A stretch of DNA of 5,440 nucleotides from Flavobacterium psychrophilum (GTDB lineage: Bacteria; Bacteroidota; Bacteroidia; Flavobacteriales; Flavobacteriaceae): the NCBI GenBank assembly GCA_945907225.1, contig CAMDSN010000117.1, forward strand, positions 1 through 5,440, in the 5' to 3' direction. Below the pieces are notes generated by a model. It was not told the origin of the DNA, made no database searches, and worked only from the letters and a program-made list of their open reading frames with translations. Positions 1-5,261 of the stretch are shown in pieces; positions within the stretch are counted from its first letter, which is position 1, and the number at the start of each line of letters is the position of its first letter. The position numbers and the translations under genes were made by a program.

Positions 1-3
1 TCT

Positions 4-15
4 GCTCTTGCGAGC
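4..15. repeat. Small inverted repeat with GNRA-type tetraloop
   Basis: GCTC and GAGC form a 4-bp stem. On the minus strand the loop is GCAA, a stable GNRA tetraloop. On the plus strand the stem is followed by six T (16-21), so it could also be read as a very short plus-strand terminator. The stem does not extend further outward. In the context of the leftward promoters I favour a leader RNA hairpin. Confidence 0.35.
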
Positions 16-76
16 TTTTTTATAGACAAAGGCTAGTGCTTCAATTCTATTAATTTCTCTTACTCTCTTTTTTGTC

Positions 77-92
77 TCGGGATAAATCCCGA
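77..92. repeat. Perfect inverted repeat (leader hairpin)
   Basis: TCGGGATAAATCCCGA can fold into a 6-bp GC-rich stem (TCGGGA/TCCCGA) with a TAAA loop, or 7 bp with a 2-base loop. No T tract follows closely on the minus strand, so it is probably structure within the leader and not a terminator. Confidence 0.55.
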
Positions 93-178
93 AACGGCTG
101 TCAATTCAATATGTCTACGAACGTGTTTATTGCCTTTTTAATAATACCTTTTGATTGTATTGTTATCCAAAGCGGGTG

Positions 179-208
179 CAAAAGTAATTATTCTTTATTA
201 ACTAACAA
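179..208 (-). promoter_or_regulatory. Bacteroidota-type promoter, downstream of a tandem pair (P2)
   Basis: On the minus strand the -7 element is TACTTTTG (179-186), an exact match to TAnnTTTG. It is preceded by TTG (206-208) at a spacing of exactly 19 bases. Transcription would start near 172 and run off the left edge of the window. Upstream, 211-260 is almost pure A/T, which could act like an UP element. Element sequence and spacing both match the consensus for the primary sigma factor of Flavobacterium and Bacteroides. Confidence 0.75.
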
Positions 209-289
209 GCATTTTTGAAAATATTTTTTTTTATTTTTTTAAAAAAATATAATTGAAAAATAATTGCCGTTTTTTAATCTTGAGGGAAA

Positions 290-321
290 CAAATATAAGT
301 TATTATGAAAAATTAAACCAA
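290..321 (-). promoter_or_regulatory. Bacteroidota-type promoter, upstream of a tandem pair (P1)
   Basis: On the minus strand, TATATTTG (290-297) exactly matches TAnnTTTG, with TTG (319-321) 21 bases upstream, inside the accepted 17-23 range. The predicted start is near 283. It reads in the same direction as the second promoter about 110 bases downstream. The intervening DNA is AT-rich and has no gene, so both probably drive the same transcript. It lies after the stop of the permease gene on the same strand, so it is not that gene's promoter. Confidence 0.6.
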
Positions 322-336
322 CATATTTATAACAGT

Positions 337-359
337 TTTTTAAACCCTTTTTAAAACCC
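337..359. repeat. Short imperfect tandem repeat
   Basis: Two adjacent copies of T5-A3/4-CCC (337-347 and 348-359) lie in the gap between the permease stop and the upstream leftward promoter. They may be simple slippage. I see no strong stem-loop terminator for the permease gene in 322-398, and nothing else recognisable there. Confidence 0.4.
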
Positions 360-398
360 TGATATGTAAAATATTGAAAAATAAATCATATTAATAAA

Positions 399-1631
399 CT
401 ACTCAAAACGAATAGATTTTGAGGGTGATATTTTAGTGATAATATAAGATGGAATCAGCAGGACGAATAAACAGATTAATATGGTTCCAAAATTGAGTAA
501 TAAAATGTAAAAAACATTTATTGAAACTGGAGCTTCATTAACATAATAACTTTCGGGATTGAGTTTAATAATACCAAAGTATTTTTGAATTAGCAAAATA
601 CCTATTCCTATTAAATTTCCCCAAAACAGCCCACGAAGGATTAAATAAAAGGAATTATATAAAAATAGTTTTCTAATTGTCCAATTATTTGCTCCTAGTG
701 CTTTTAGAATCCCAATCATTTGGGTTCTTTCTAAAATTAAAACAAGAAGAGCAACTACCATATTTATAGTAGAAACGGCTATCATAACAATTAAAATTAT
801 AAGAATATTAAAGTCAAAAAGCTTAAGCCATTCAAAAATATAATAAAACTTTTCAACTATAGTTTGCGAATCTAACTTTGAAGAAGTAGCTTCGTAAACC
901 TCTTGCCCTTTACTTTGTATTTGTGTAAAATCGTCTACAAAAACTTCGAAAGAACCTATTTGGGTTGGACTCCATTTGTTAATTCGTTGTACATGCCGAA
1001 TATCACCAATAACATAATTGGCATCAAATTCTTGAAATCCGGAACTATAAACACCCACAATTTTAAAATTTCGGAGATTATAACCTTGATTACTTTCTTT
1101 CATAAAATAAGTTACAAAATGATCCCCTAATTTAAGCCCTAATCTATTGCACAAATACTGAGAAATTAAAACTTCTTCGTTCAGATTGGACTTTAAGTTT
1201 GGAAATCGGCCCGAAATTAAATACTCATTCAAATAATTTGTTTGATAGTCACCTCCAACCCCTTTAAAAACGACACCTTCAAAAGCAGTTTCAGTTCTAA
1301 TTATTCCAGCTTTATTAGCAATAGCCTGCACATGGGTTATCCCATCTACATTTTTAAAATTTGGATAGAAACTTTGAATACTTGAAATGGGCTTTATACT
1401 AACATCTGAATTATTATCGTTATAACCTGATATTATAATATGACCATTAAATGCGGAAACTTTTTCTCTAATTTTTTCTTGCAAGCCAATTCCAGTTGCA
1501 ATAGAAACTATCATCATAATCATCCCAACAGCAATTGCTGTAATAGCAATTTTAATAATTGGTGCAGATATACTACTTTTATGATTTTTAGAAGTAATAA
1601 GGCGTTTTGCTATAAAATATTCTAATTTCAA
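399..1631 (-). CDS. LolC/LolE-like (FtsX-fold) ABC transporter permease
   Basis: This is an inner-membrane permease subunit of the MacB/LolCE/FtsX type (type VII ABC systems), which use ATP hydrolysis in the cytoplasm to move or release substrates on the periplasmic side. Numbered from the chosen TTG start (410 aa), the layout is: short cytoplasmic N-terminus (KLEYFIAKRL), TM1 at about 25-49, a large periplasmic domain to about 270, then TM2 (273-300), TM3 (327-349) and TM4 (373-396). The segment after TM2, ERTQMIGILKALGA (301-314), is the hallmark coupling-helix region of FtsX-family permeases. No ATG is available before TM1. The frame also allows TTG at 1658 (419 aa), but the shorter form begins where flavobacterial homologues usually begin (M-x-L/F-EYFIAKRL) and avoids overlap with the divergent gene. 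No ATPase partner is in the window, so the substrate is unknown. Lipoprotein release is the family-based guess. Confidence 0.9.
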   Translation of the reverse strand: MKLEYFIAKRLITSKNHKSSISAPIIKIAITAIAVGMIMMIVSIATGIGLQEKIREKVSAFNGHIIISGYNDNNSDVSIKPISSIQSFYPNFKNVDGITHVQAIANKAGIIRTETAFEGVVFKGVGGDYQTNYLNEYLISGRFPNLKSNLNEEVLISQYLCNRLGLKLGDHFVTYFMKESNQGYNLRNFKIVGVYSSGFQEFDANYVIGDIRHVQRINKWSPTQIGSFEVFVDDFTQIQSKGQEVYEATSSKLDSQTIVEKFYYIFEWLKLFDFNILIILIVMIAVSTINMVVALLVLILERTQMIGILKALGANNWTIRKLFLYNSFYLILRGLFWGNLIGIGILLIQKYFGIIKLNPESYYVNEAPVSINVFYILLLNFGTILICLFVLLIPSYIITKISPSKSIRFE

Positions 1632-1635
1632 AGTT

Positions 1636-2844
1636 ATGAGTTCAAATTTAGTCTTCAAAAATACAGTTTTATTCTCTGTTTTACTAATGTGCTATTGCAA
1701 TTCACTAAAAGCACAATCAAAAAAAGAAAGAAAAGACGTTGCCCCCATAAGTCGAATGAAGCTTATAAAAACAGGGGCAGATAATTACACGGAATACTTA
1801 CCACTACTTGCAGGAAAAAAAATAGGTATTGTAACCAATCCCACGGGAATCCTAGGTAATAAAACGCATTTGGTTGATTTTCTTTTGGATCAAAAAGTAG
1901 CACTTGAAAAAATATTTGCTCCCGAACATGGATTCAGAGGCACAGCCGACGCTGGGGAACATATTGTGGACGGTAAAGATAGCCAAACAGGTTTGCCAAT
2001 TATTTCTCTATATGGTGAAAATAAAAAGCCAAAACCAGAACAACTTACCAATCTTGATATTATTATTTTTGACATTCAAGATGTCGGTGCACGCTTTTAT
2101 ACCTACATATCTTCGCTTCATTATATTATGGAAGCTTGCGCAGAGCAAAAAATTGAAGTAATTGTTTTGGATAGACCAAATCCAAACGGGAATATTATTG
2201 ACGGGCCAACTCTAGAAATTAAAAATACTAGTTTTGTGGGAATGCATCCCATTCCGTTATTGCACGGAATGACAATTGGCGAATACGCCAAAATGATAAA
2301 TGGGGAAAAATGGTTACTGAATGGTATTCAATGCAATTTAACGGTTATACCCTGCCTAAACTATAAAAGAGAAATGACCTATAATTTACCCGTAAAGCCT
2401 TCTCCTAACCTGCCAAACGACCAATCTATTAATTTATATGCGAGTTTGTGTTTGTTTGAAGGAACAAATGTGAGTGTGGGTCGTGGCACCGAAAAGCAAT
2501 TCCAAATCTATGGTTCCCCTTTTTTACCTAAAAGCAAATTTAAATTTACACCTAAGCCAAATTTTGGTTCTAAAGATCCAGTATTTAAAAACCAATTGTG
2601 TTTTGGAGAGGACTTGTCAAATATTCCCAAAGTGAAGCAACTTGAACTTAAATGGCTTCTTAAAGCTTTTAACAAGACAAAAGAAAAAAGTAGTTTTTTT
2701 AATGCTTTTTTTATCAAATTAACGGGCACACAGAAACTCCAAGAGCAAATAGAAGCAAACCTCTCAGAAGTTGAAATTAGAAAATCGTGGCAAAAAGGGC
2801 TAAATGATTTTAAAGAAATGCGAAAAAAATATTTGATTTACTAA
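1636..2844 (+). CDS. Exported DUF1343 / NamZ-family protein (predicted exo-beta-N-acetylmuramidase, GH171)
   Basis: The 402-aa product starts with a signal peptide (about residues 1-26, hydrophobic core VLFSVLLMCY, likely cleavage LKA-QS), so it should act in the periplasm. The mature part carries the conserved DUF1343 blocks: GIVTNPTG (64-71), FAPEHGFRG (94-102), FDIQDVGARFYTYISSL (145-161), LDRPNPNG (178-185), MHPIPLLHGMTIGEYAKMING (203-223), PSPNLPN (255-261) and FEGTNVSVGRGTEKQFQIYGSP (274-295, quoted in part: key residues EGTN, GRGT, GSP). Characterised members (Bacillus subtilis YbbC/NamZ and Bacteroidota relatives) remove terminal MurNAc from peptidoglycan fragments in cell-wall recycling. 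The Glu in PEHG is the likely catalytic residue by family, though I cannot verify this here. Length is normal for the family and all blocks are intact. ATG at 1636 is the only start that gives a complete signal peptide. Its stop overlaps the stop of the next, convergent gene. No clear promoter is visible upstream, and any promoter must lie inside the permease gene. Confidence 0.92.
   Translation: MSSNLVFKNTVLFSVLLMCYCNSLKAQSKKERKDVAPISRMKLIKTGADNYTEYLPLLAGKKIGIVTNPTGILGNKTHLVDFLLDQKVALEKIFAPEHGFRGTADAGEHIVDGKDSQTGLPIISLYGENKKPKPEQLTNLDIIIFDIQDVGARFYTYISSLHYIMEACAEQKIEVIVLDRPNPNGNIIDGPTLEIKNTSFVGMHPIPLLHGMTIGEYAKMINGEKWLLNGIQCNLTVIPCLNYKREMTYNLPVKPSPNLPNDQSINLYASLCLFEGTNVSVGRGTEKQFQIYGSPFLPKSKFKFTPKPNFGSKDPVFKNQLCFGEDLSNIPKVKQLELKWLLKAFNKTKEKSSFFNAFFIKLTGTQKLQEQIEANLSEVEIRKSWQKGLNDFKEMRKKYLIY
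1643..1663 (-). promoter_or_regulatory. Candidate -7 elements for the permease gene
   Basis: Two exact TAnnTTTG matches lie on the minus strand just upstream of the permease start: TATTTTTG (1656-1663) and TAAATTTG (1643-1650). The first would give a leader of roughly 18 bases to the TTG at 1631. The second would leave almost no leader. Neither has a clear TTG at the right distance upstream, so the match is partial and could be chance in AT-rich DNA. Both lie inside the signal-peptide codons of the divergent gene. Confidence 0.3.
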
Positions 2845-3248
2845 ATCTTAATTTCAATATCAGGATTAACATTTAATAATTCATCTACAAATGCTTGCTT
2901 CTCTTTTGGCGAAATATAAACTTCATCAAACTTATTAAACTTAATTGCTATTCTATCTAACGACAAGGCAGGTGAACTCAAAATACTATTCGTTTTTTCT
3001 ATTTTTCTAATTTTGGAAATATCAATCCTCTCATTTACAATAAACATACATTTAACAATTAATTGATTTTCTGAAATGATGTATCTTGTAGATTTAGAGA
3101 TAAAGACTATTAGTAAAAGCGTCAATAAAAGTCCAAGACATCCATACCATTCTCCTTCAAAGATGCTTTGAATACTTCTAAAAATAGGATAAACTAAAGG
3201 TAATCCTAACCACCAATCTATTTTTGATCTATATACTTTATCGTTCAT
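2841..3248 (-). CDS. Small membrane protein with SunI/YyaB-like bacterial PH domain
   Basis: This 135-aa protein has two hydrophobic segments (about 12-26 and 34-51) followed by a cytoplasmic or peripheral domain at 54-125. That domain shows the pattern of the bPH_4 family (PF06713, formerly DUF1200; SunI/YnzG and YyaB): TRYIISENQLIVKC, then IDISKIRKIEKT, then SSPALSLDRIAIKF (91-104) and YISPKEKQAFVDELL (111-125). The SPALSLDRI block and the ISP...F...L end are characteristic. Bacillus SunI gives immunity to sublancin, but most family members, especially in Bacteroidota, have no known role, so I claim only the fold. The ATG start lies one base after the TGA of the upstream YkgJ-type gene, so the two are very likely cotranscribed and translationally coupled. 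The 3' end overlaps the muramidase gene by 4 bases, tail to tail. Confidence 0.8.
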   Translation of the reverse strand: MNDKVYRSKIDWWLGLPLVYPIFRSIQSIFEGEWYGCLGLLLTLLLIVFISKSTRYIISENQLIVKCMFIVNERIDISKIRKIEKTNSILSSPALSLDRIAIKFNKFDEVYISPKEKQAFVDELLNVNPDIEIKI

Positions 3249-3249
3249 G

Positions 3250-3744
3250 TCATAAAGGCAATTTCTTTTTCATCTCTTCTACAATATTAAAAGCTGCCGG
3301 ACAAATGGCCACGTTCTTTAAAGTCAAATCAGAAATTTGTTGAAATTTTTTTCTGTCGGTATGGGGAAACTCTCTGCAAGCTTTCGGTCGAACCTCATAA
3401 ATTGTACAGCTATTTTTATCATCCAAAAAAGTACAAGGAACGCTTTGCAGCACATAATCCTTGTCTTCATCTATGCGCAGGTATTGGTCAATAAACTGTT
3501 GTGGTTTTTGTTTCAGATATTTAGAAATCCGTTCAATATCTGCTAAAGTAAATAACGGGCCTGTAGTTTTACAACAATTCGCACAATTCAAACAATTAGT
3601 TCGTTTGAACTCTTTGTCGTGTAAATCTTGCATTACATAATCGAGATTTTTTGGCACCTTCTTTTTAAGTTTATCGAAATACTTTTTGTTTTCAATATGC
3701 TTATCTTTGGCTTCTTTAGGAAGATTGTCTATTATTTGTTTCAA
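3250..3744 (-). CDS. YkgJ-family cysteine-cluster protein (putative Zn/Fe-binding)
   Basis: This 164-aa soluble protein belongs to the YkgJ / CxxCxxCC family (PF03692). The signature CLNCANCC is at 51-58 (Cys 51, 54, 57, 58). It is followed by VPCTFLD (Cys104), NSCTIYEVRPKACREFP (Cys113, Cys123) and ICPA (Cys148). This spacing is that of a family thought to bind zinc or an iron-sulfur cluster; its biochemical role is unproven. The N-terminal 45 residues are highly charged (many Lys, Asp and Glu) and are also seen in flavobacterial relatives. The start is TTG at 3744: an in-frame stop lies five codons upstream with no ATG in between, and the first internal Met (38) would remove the conserved N-terminus. 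It is the first gene of a two-gene unit with the PH-domain protein. A 60-base gap separates it from the divergent methyltransferase gene. Confidence 0.9.
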   Translation of the reverse strand: MKQIIDNLPKEAKDKHIENKKYFDKLKKKVPKNLDYVMQDLHDKEFKRTNCLNCANCCKTTGPLFTLADIERISKYLKQKPQQFIDQYLRIDEDKDYVLQSVPCTFLDDKNSCTIYEVRPKACREFPHTDRKKFQQISDLTLKNVAICPAAFNIVEEMKKKLPL

Positions 3745-3804
3745 TTTTAATGTTTCAGTTCAGATAGTAAAAGTAACAAAATACAACCTTAAACATAAAC
3801 CAAA

Positions 3805-4506
3805 ATGTTAGATCTTTTCGGCAAAGCCATCCTAGATTATCAAACTAACAATTCACCAGAAAATATTGTTACAGAAACTAACATTTCAGAAGCTGATGAA
3901 ATGAGCGTAAAATACCTATTTCGAAGTTTTAATGAAATGCCAAATTTGGAAAAAAAAGCCTTGCAACTTTGTAATGGAAAAATTCTAGATGTAGGCTGCG
4001 GCGCAGGAAGTCATAGTTTACATCTTCAAAATAAAGGATTTGAGGTAGTCGCTATTGACATTTCACCAAACGCAATTAAAACTTGTCACTTGCGCGGTCT
4101 CATAGTTGCTCGGAATCAAAATGTCATTGACCTTGAAAATGAAAAATTCGATACTATTATATTACTCATGAATGGTACAGGGATTTTTAGAACGCTTGAA
4201 GAAACTTCAACCTATTTACAAAAACTAAAATCGTTATTAAACCCCAATGGGCAAATTTTAATAGATAGTTCAGATATCATTTATATGTTTGATGAAGATG
4301 ATGATGGTACAAAATTGATTCCGACAAAAGGCTATTATGGCGAACTTACTTTTAATATTAACTATAAAGGCGAAACCGAAGAACCATTTCCATGGCTTTA
4401 TATGGATTACAAGACGTTGCAAAACGCAGCTCTTGAAAATGGATTAAGGTGTGAATTAATTTTAAATGGCAAACATTTTGATTATTTAGCCCGATTGACG
4501 CATTAA
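3805..4506 (+). CDS. Class I SAM-dependent methyltransferase, substrate unknown
   Basis: This 233-aa cytosolic protein has a Rossmann-type SAM-binding core. Motif I is KILDVGCGAGSHSLHL (59-74), followed by FEVVAIDIS (79-87), whose acidic Asp85 should bind the ribose hydroxyls of SAM. Next come FDTIILLMNGTGIF (115-128) at strand 4 and LLNPNGQILIDSSD (144-157) at strand 5. The N-terminal about 55 residues form a helical cap and the C-terminus (about 158-233) is likely the substrate-recognition part, with an acidic stretch DEDDDG at 163-168. It resembles Methyltransf_11/25-type enzymes that usually act on small molecules, but nothing in the sequence or neighbourhood names the substrate. ATG at 3805 is preceded by an A-rich stretch and no Shine-Dalgarno, as usual in Bacteroidota. 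It is transcribed away from the YkgJ-type gene and towards queE. Confidence 0.88.
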   Translation: MLDLFGKAILDYQTNNSPENIVTETNISEADEMSVKYLFRSFNEMPNLEKKALQLCNGKILDVGCGAGSHSLHLQNKGFEVVAIDISPNAIKTCHLRGLIVARNQNVIDLENEKFDTIILLMNGTGIFRTLEETSTYLQKLKSLLNPNGQILIDSSDIIYMFDEDDDGTKLIPTKGYYGELTFNINYKGETEEPFPWLYMDYKTLQNAALENGLRCELILNGKHFDYLARLTH

Positions 4507-4533
4507 AAAAAATTCAAGACTATATTTGAGATT
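4505..4533 (-). terminator. Candidate terminator between methyltransferase and queE
   Basis: In the short convergent gap, AAT-TCAA (4511-4517) can pair with TTGA-ATT (4526-4533, one bulged G), with an 8-base loop. On the minus strand the stem runs directly into eight T (4505-4512), the right shape for ending the queE transcript. The stem is weak and AT-rich, so confidence is low. On the plus strand it is followed by a T-rich segment interrupted by A, so it might serve both genes. Confidence 0.35.
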
Positions 4534-4538
4534 TAATT

Positions 4539-5171
4539 TTAAGGAATATTCAAATATTTATGTGTTTGCAGAGACACACGCCATTTTGGGTTTTTCATAA
4601 CATAGTCAACAATTAGAGGCGTCATTTCTTCTTTTCTAGACCATTCGGGTTGCAAAAAAAGTATGACGTTGGATTGCACCTTAGCAGCTTGTTCTTCTGC
4701 AAAAATAAAATCGGATTTATTATAAACAATTACTTTTAGCTCATCGGCAGATTCATAAGCGTCGGCTAAGGGTAATTTATTCTTTTTGGGTGAAAGACAA
4801 AACCAATCCCAGGTTCCTGTCACGGGATATGCTCCTGATGTTTCGATATGGACTTTTAAATTATTTTCTTTTAATTTCTGTGTAAGTAAGGTCATGTCCC
4901 AAGTTAATGGCTCACCCCCTGTTACGACAACGGTGTCGGCATATTTCTTGGCATTGGCAACAATAATTGTTGTTGCTGTTGGCGGATGCAATTCGGCATT
5001 CCAACTTTCTTTAACGTCACACCAATGGCAACCCACATCGCAGCCTCCAATTCTAATAAAATAAGCGGCAGTCCCTGTATGAAATCCTTCACCTTGAATA
5101 GTATAAAACTCTTCCATGAGTGGAAGCATTTCTCCTTTTTCAACGGCCAATTGTGTTTCTTTTGATAACAT
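4539..5171 (-). CDS. queE: 7-carboxy-7-deazaguanine synthase QueE (radical SAM)
   Basis: QueE converts 6-carboxy-5,6,7,8-tetrahydropterin to 7-carboxy-7-deazaguanine, a step towards preQ0 and queuosine in tRNA, using SAM and a 4Fe-4S cluster. In the 210-aa product, EEFYTIQGEGFHTG (20-33) is the typical QueE N-terminus. The cluster-binding motif is C44-x3-C48-x2-C51 (CDVGCHWCD). VVVTGGEPLTW (81-91) is the SAM-binding GGEP motif. HIETSGAYPV (108-117), LSPKK (126-130), LFLQPEW (171-177) and the C-terminal LQTHKYLNIP (201-210) complete the family pattern. Length and all key residues are normal. ATG at 5171 sits about 10 bases after the predicted transcription start, so the mRNA leader is very short. 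The other 7-deazaguanine genes (queC, queD, folE, queF) are not in this window. It appears to be a single-gene transcription unit. Confidence 0.96.
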   Translation of the reverse strand: MLSKETQLAVEKGEMLPLMEEFYTIQGEGFHTGTAAYFIRIGGCDVGCHWCDVKESWNAELHPPTATTIIVANAKKYADTVVVTGGEPLTWDMTLLTQKLKENNLKVHIETSGAYPVTGTWDWFCLSPKKNKLPLADAYESADELKVIVYNKSDFIFAEEQAAKVQSNVILFLQPEWSRKEEMTPLIVDYVMKNPKWRVSLQTHKYLNIP

Positions 5172-5188
5172 TTTTTTAATCTAGGGGG

Positions 5189-5218
5189 CAAAGATAAGTC
5201 CTTTTAAATAAAAAACCA
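5189..5218 (-). promoter_or_regulatory. queE promoter
   Basis: On the minus strand, TATCTTTG (5189-5196) exactly matches the Bacteroidota -7 element TAnnTTTG. It is placed to start transcription near 5182, about 10 bases before the queE ATG. At a 19-base spacing the -33 position reads TGG (5216-5218) where TTG is the consensus, so one element is perfect and the other has one mismatch. I see no preQ1 riboswitch: there is no room for one in the leader. Confidence 0.6.
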
Positions 5219-5240
5219 TCTCGATAAATTATCGAGACGG
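5206..5240 (-). terminator. Rho-independent terminator of the upstream TPR-type gene
   Basis: Positions 5216-5225 and 5231-5240 form a 10-bp inverted repeat around a 5-base loop. On the minus strand every position pairs, with one G-U wobble, and the stem is followed by T6-A-T3 (5206-5215), the classic intrinsic terminator form. On the plus strand the same position is an A-C mismatch and no T tract follows immediately, so it is oriented for the minus-strand gene that ends at 5262. It lies about 20 bases past that stop codon. Confidence 0.85.
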
Positions 5241-5261
5241 CTTAAAGATCTATTTTTATTT

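Larger units (their letters stand above)
1..172 (-). other. Untranslated leader of an outward-reading transcript, probably an rRNA operon leader
   Basis: Read on the minus strand, this stretch follows two promoter matches and contains no ATG-started reading frame of useful length. It holds a segment (minus strand of 107-122, GTTCGTAGACATATTG) that resembles the boxA-like GTTCTTTGACATATTG sequence I associate with flavobacterial rRNA leaders. It also has a hairpin at 77-92 and a small stem with a GCAA tetraloop near the window edge (4-15). Tandem promoters plus a structured non-coding leader of at least 170 bases are typical of rRNA operons. No part of the 16S gene itself is in the window, so the identity is inferred. 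Another structured RNA or a long 5' UTR is possible. Confidence 0.5.

Noticed and set aside
228..250. Long A/T runs as a possible origin or attachment site
   Set aside because: No DnaA boxes, direct repeats flanking a gene, or tRNA end accompany them. They are better explained as AT-rich upstream promoter DNA.
903..1130. Plus-strand open frame of 75 codons inside the permease gene, with other antisense frames at 1440-1625, 1890-2075 and 2508-2729
   Set aside because: They lie opposite or out of frame with well-supported genes, have no recognisable domain and show low-complexity or shadow composition.
1681..1700. Lipoprotein box in the NamZ-type protein (LLMC at residues 16-19)
   Set aside because: Met before the Cys does not fit the lipobox [GAS]C rule, and a better signal peptidase I site (LKA-QS) follows.
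3777..3804. Possible promoter for the YkgJ operon: minus-strand TTTG (3801-3804), 17 bases, TATTTTG (3777-3783)
   Set aside because: The -7 element is one base short of TAnnTTTG. In a 60-base AT-rich divergent gap this is too weak to list as a feature, although some promoter must lie nearby. No good plus-strand promoter for the methyltransferase is visible there either.
5172..5188. preQ1 riboswitch upstream of queE
   Set aside because: The predicted leader is only about 10 bases and has no hairpin or pseudoknot sequence.
4786..5191. Alternative frames (plus 4786-5064, minus 4922-5191) over queE
   Set aside because: QueE is unmistakable in its own frame with all catalytic motifs. The others are shadows, and the one at 4922-5191 begins upstream of the predicted transcript start.
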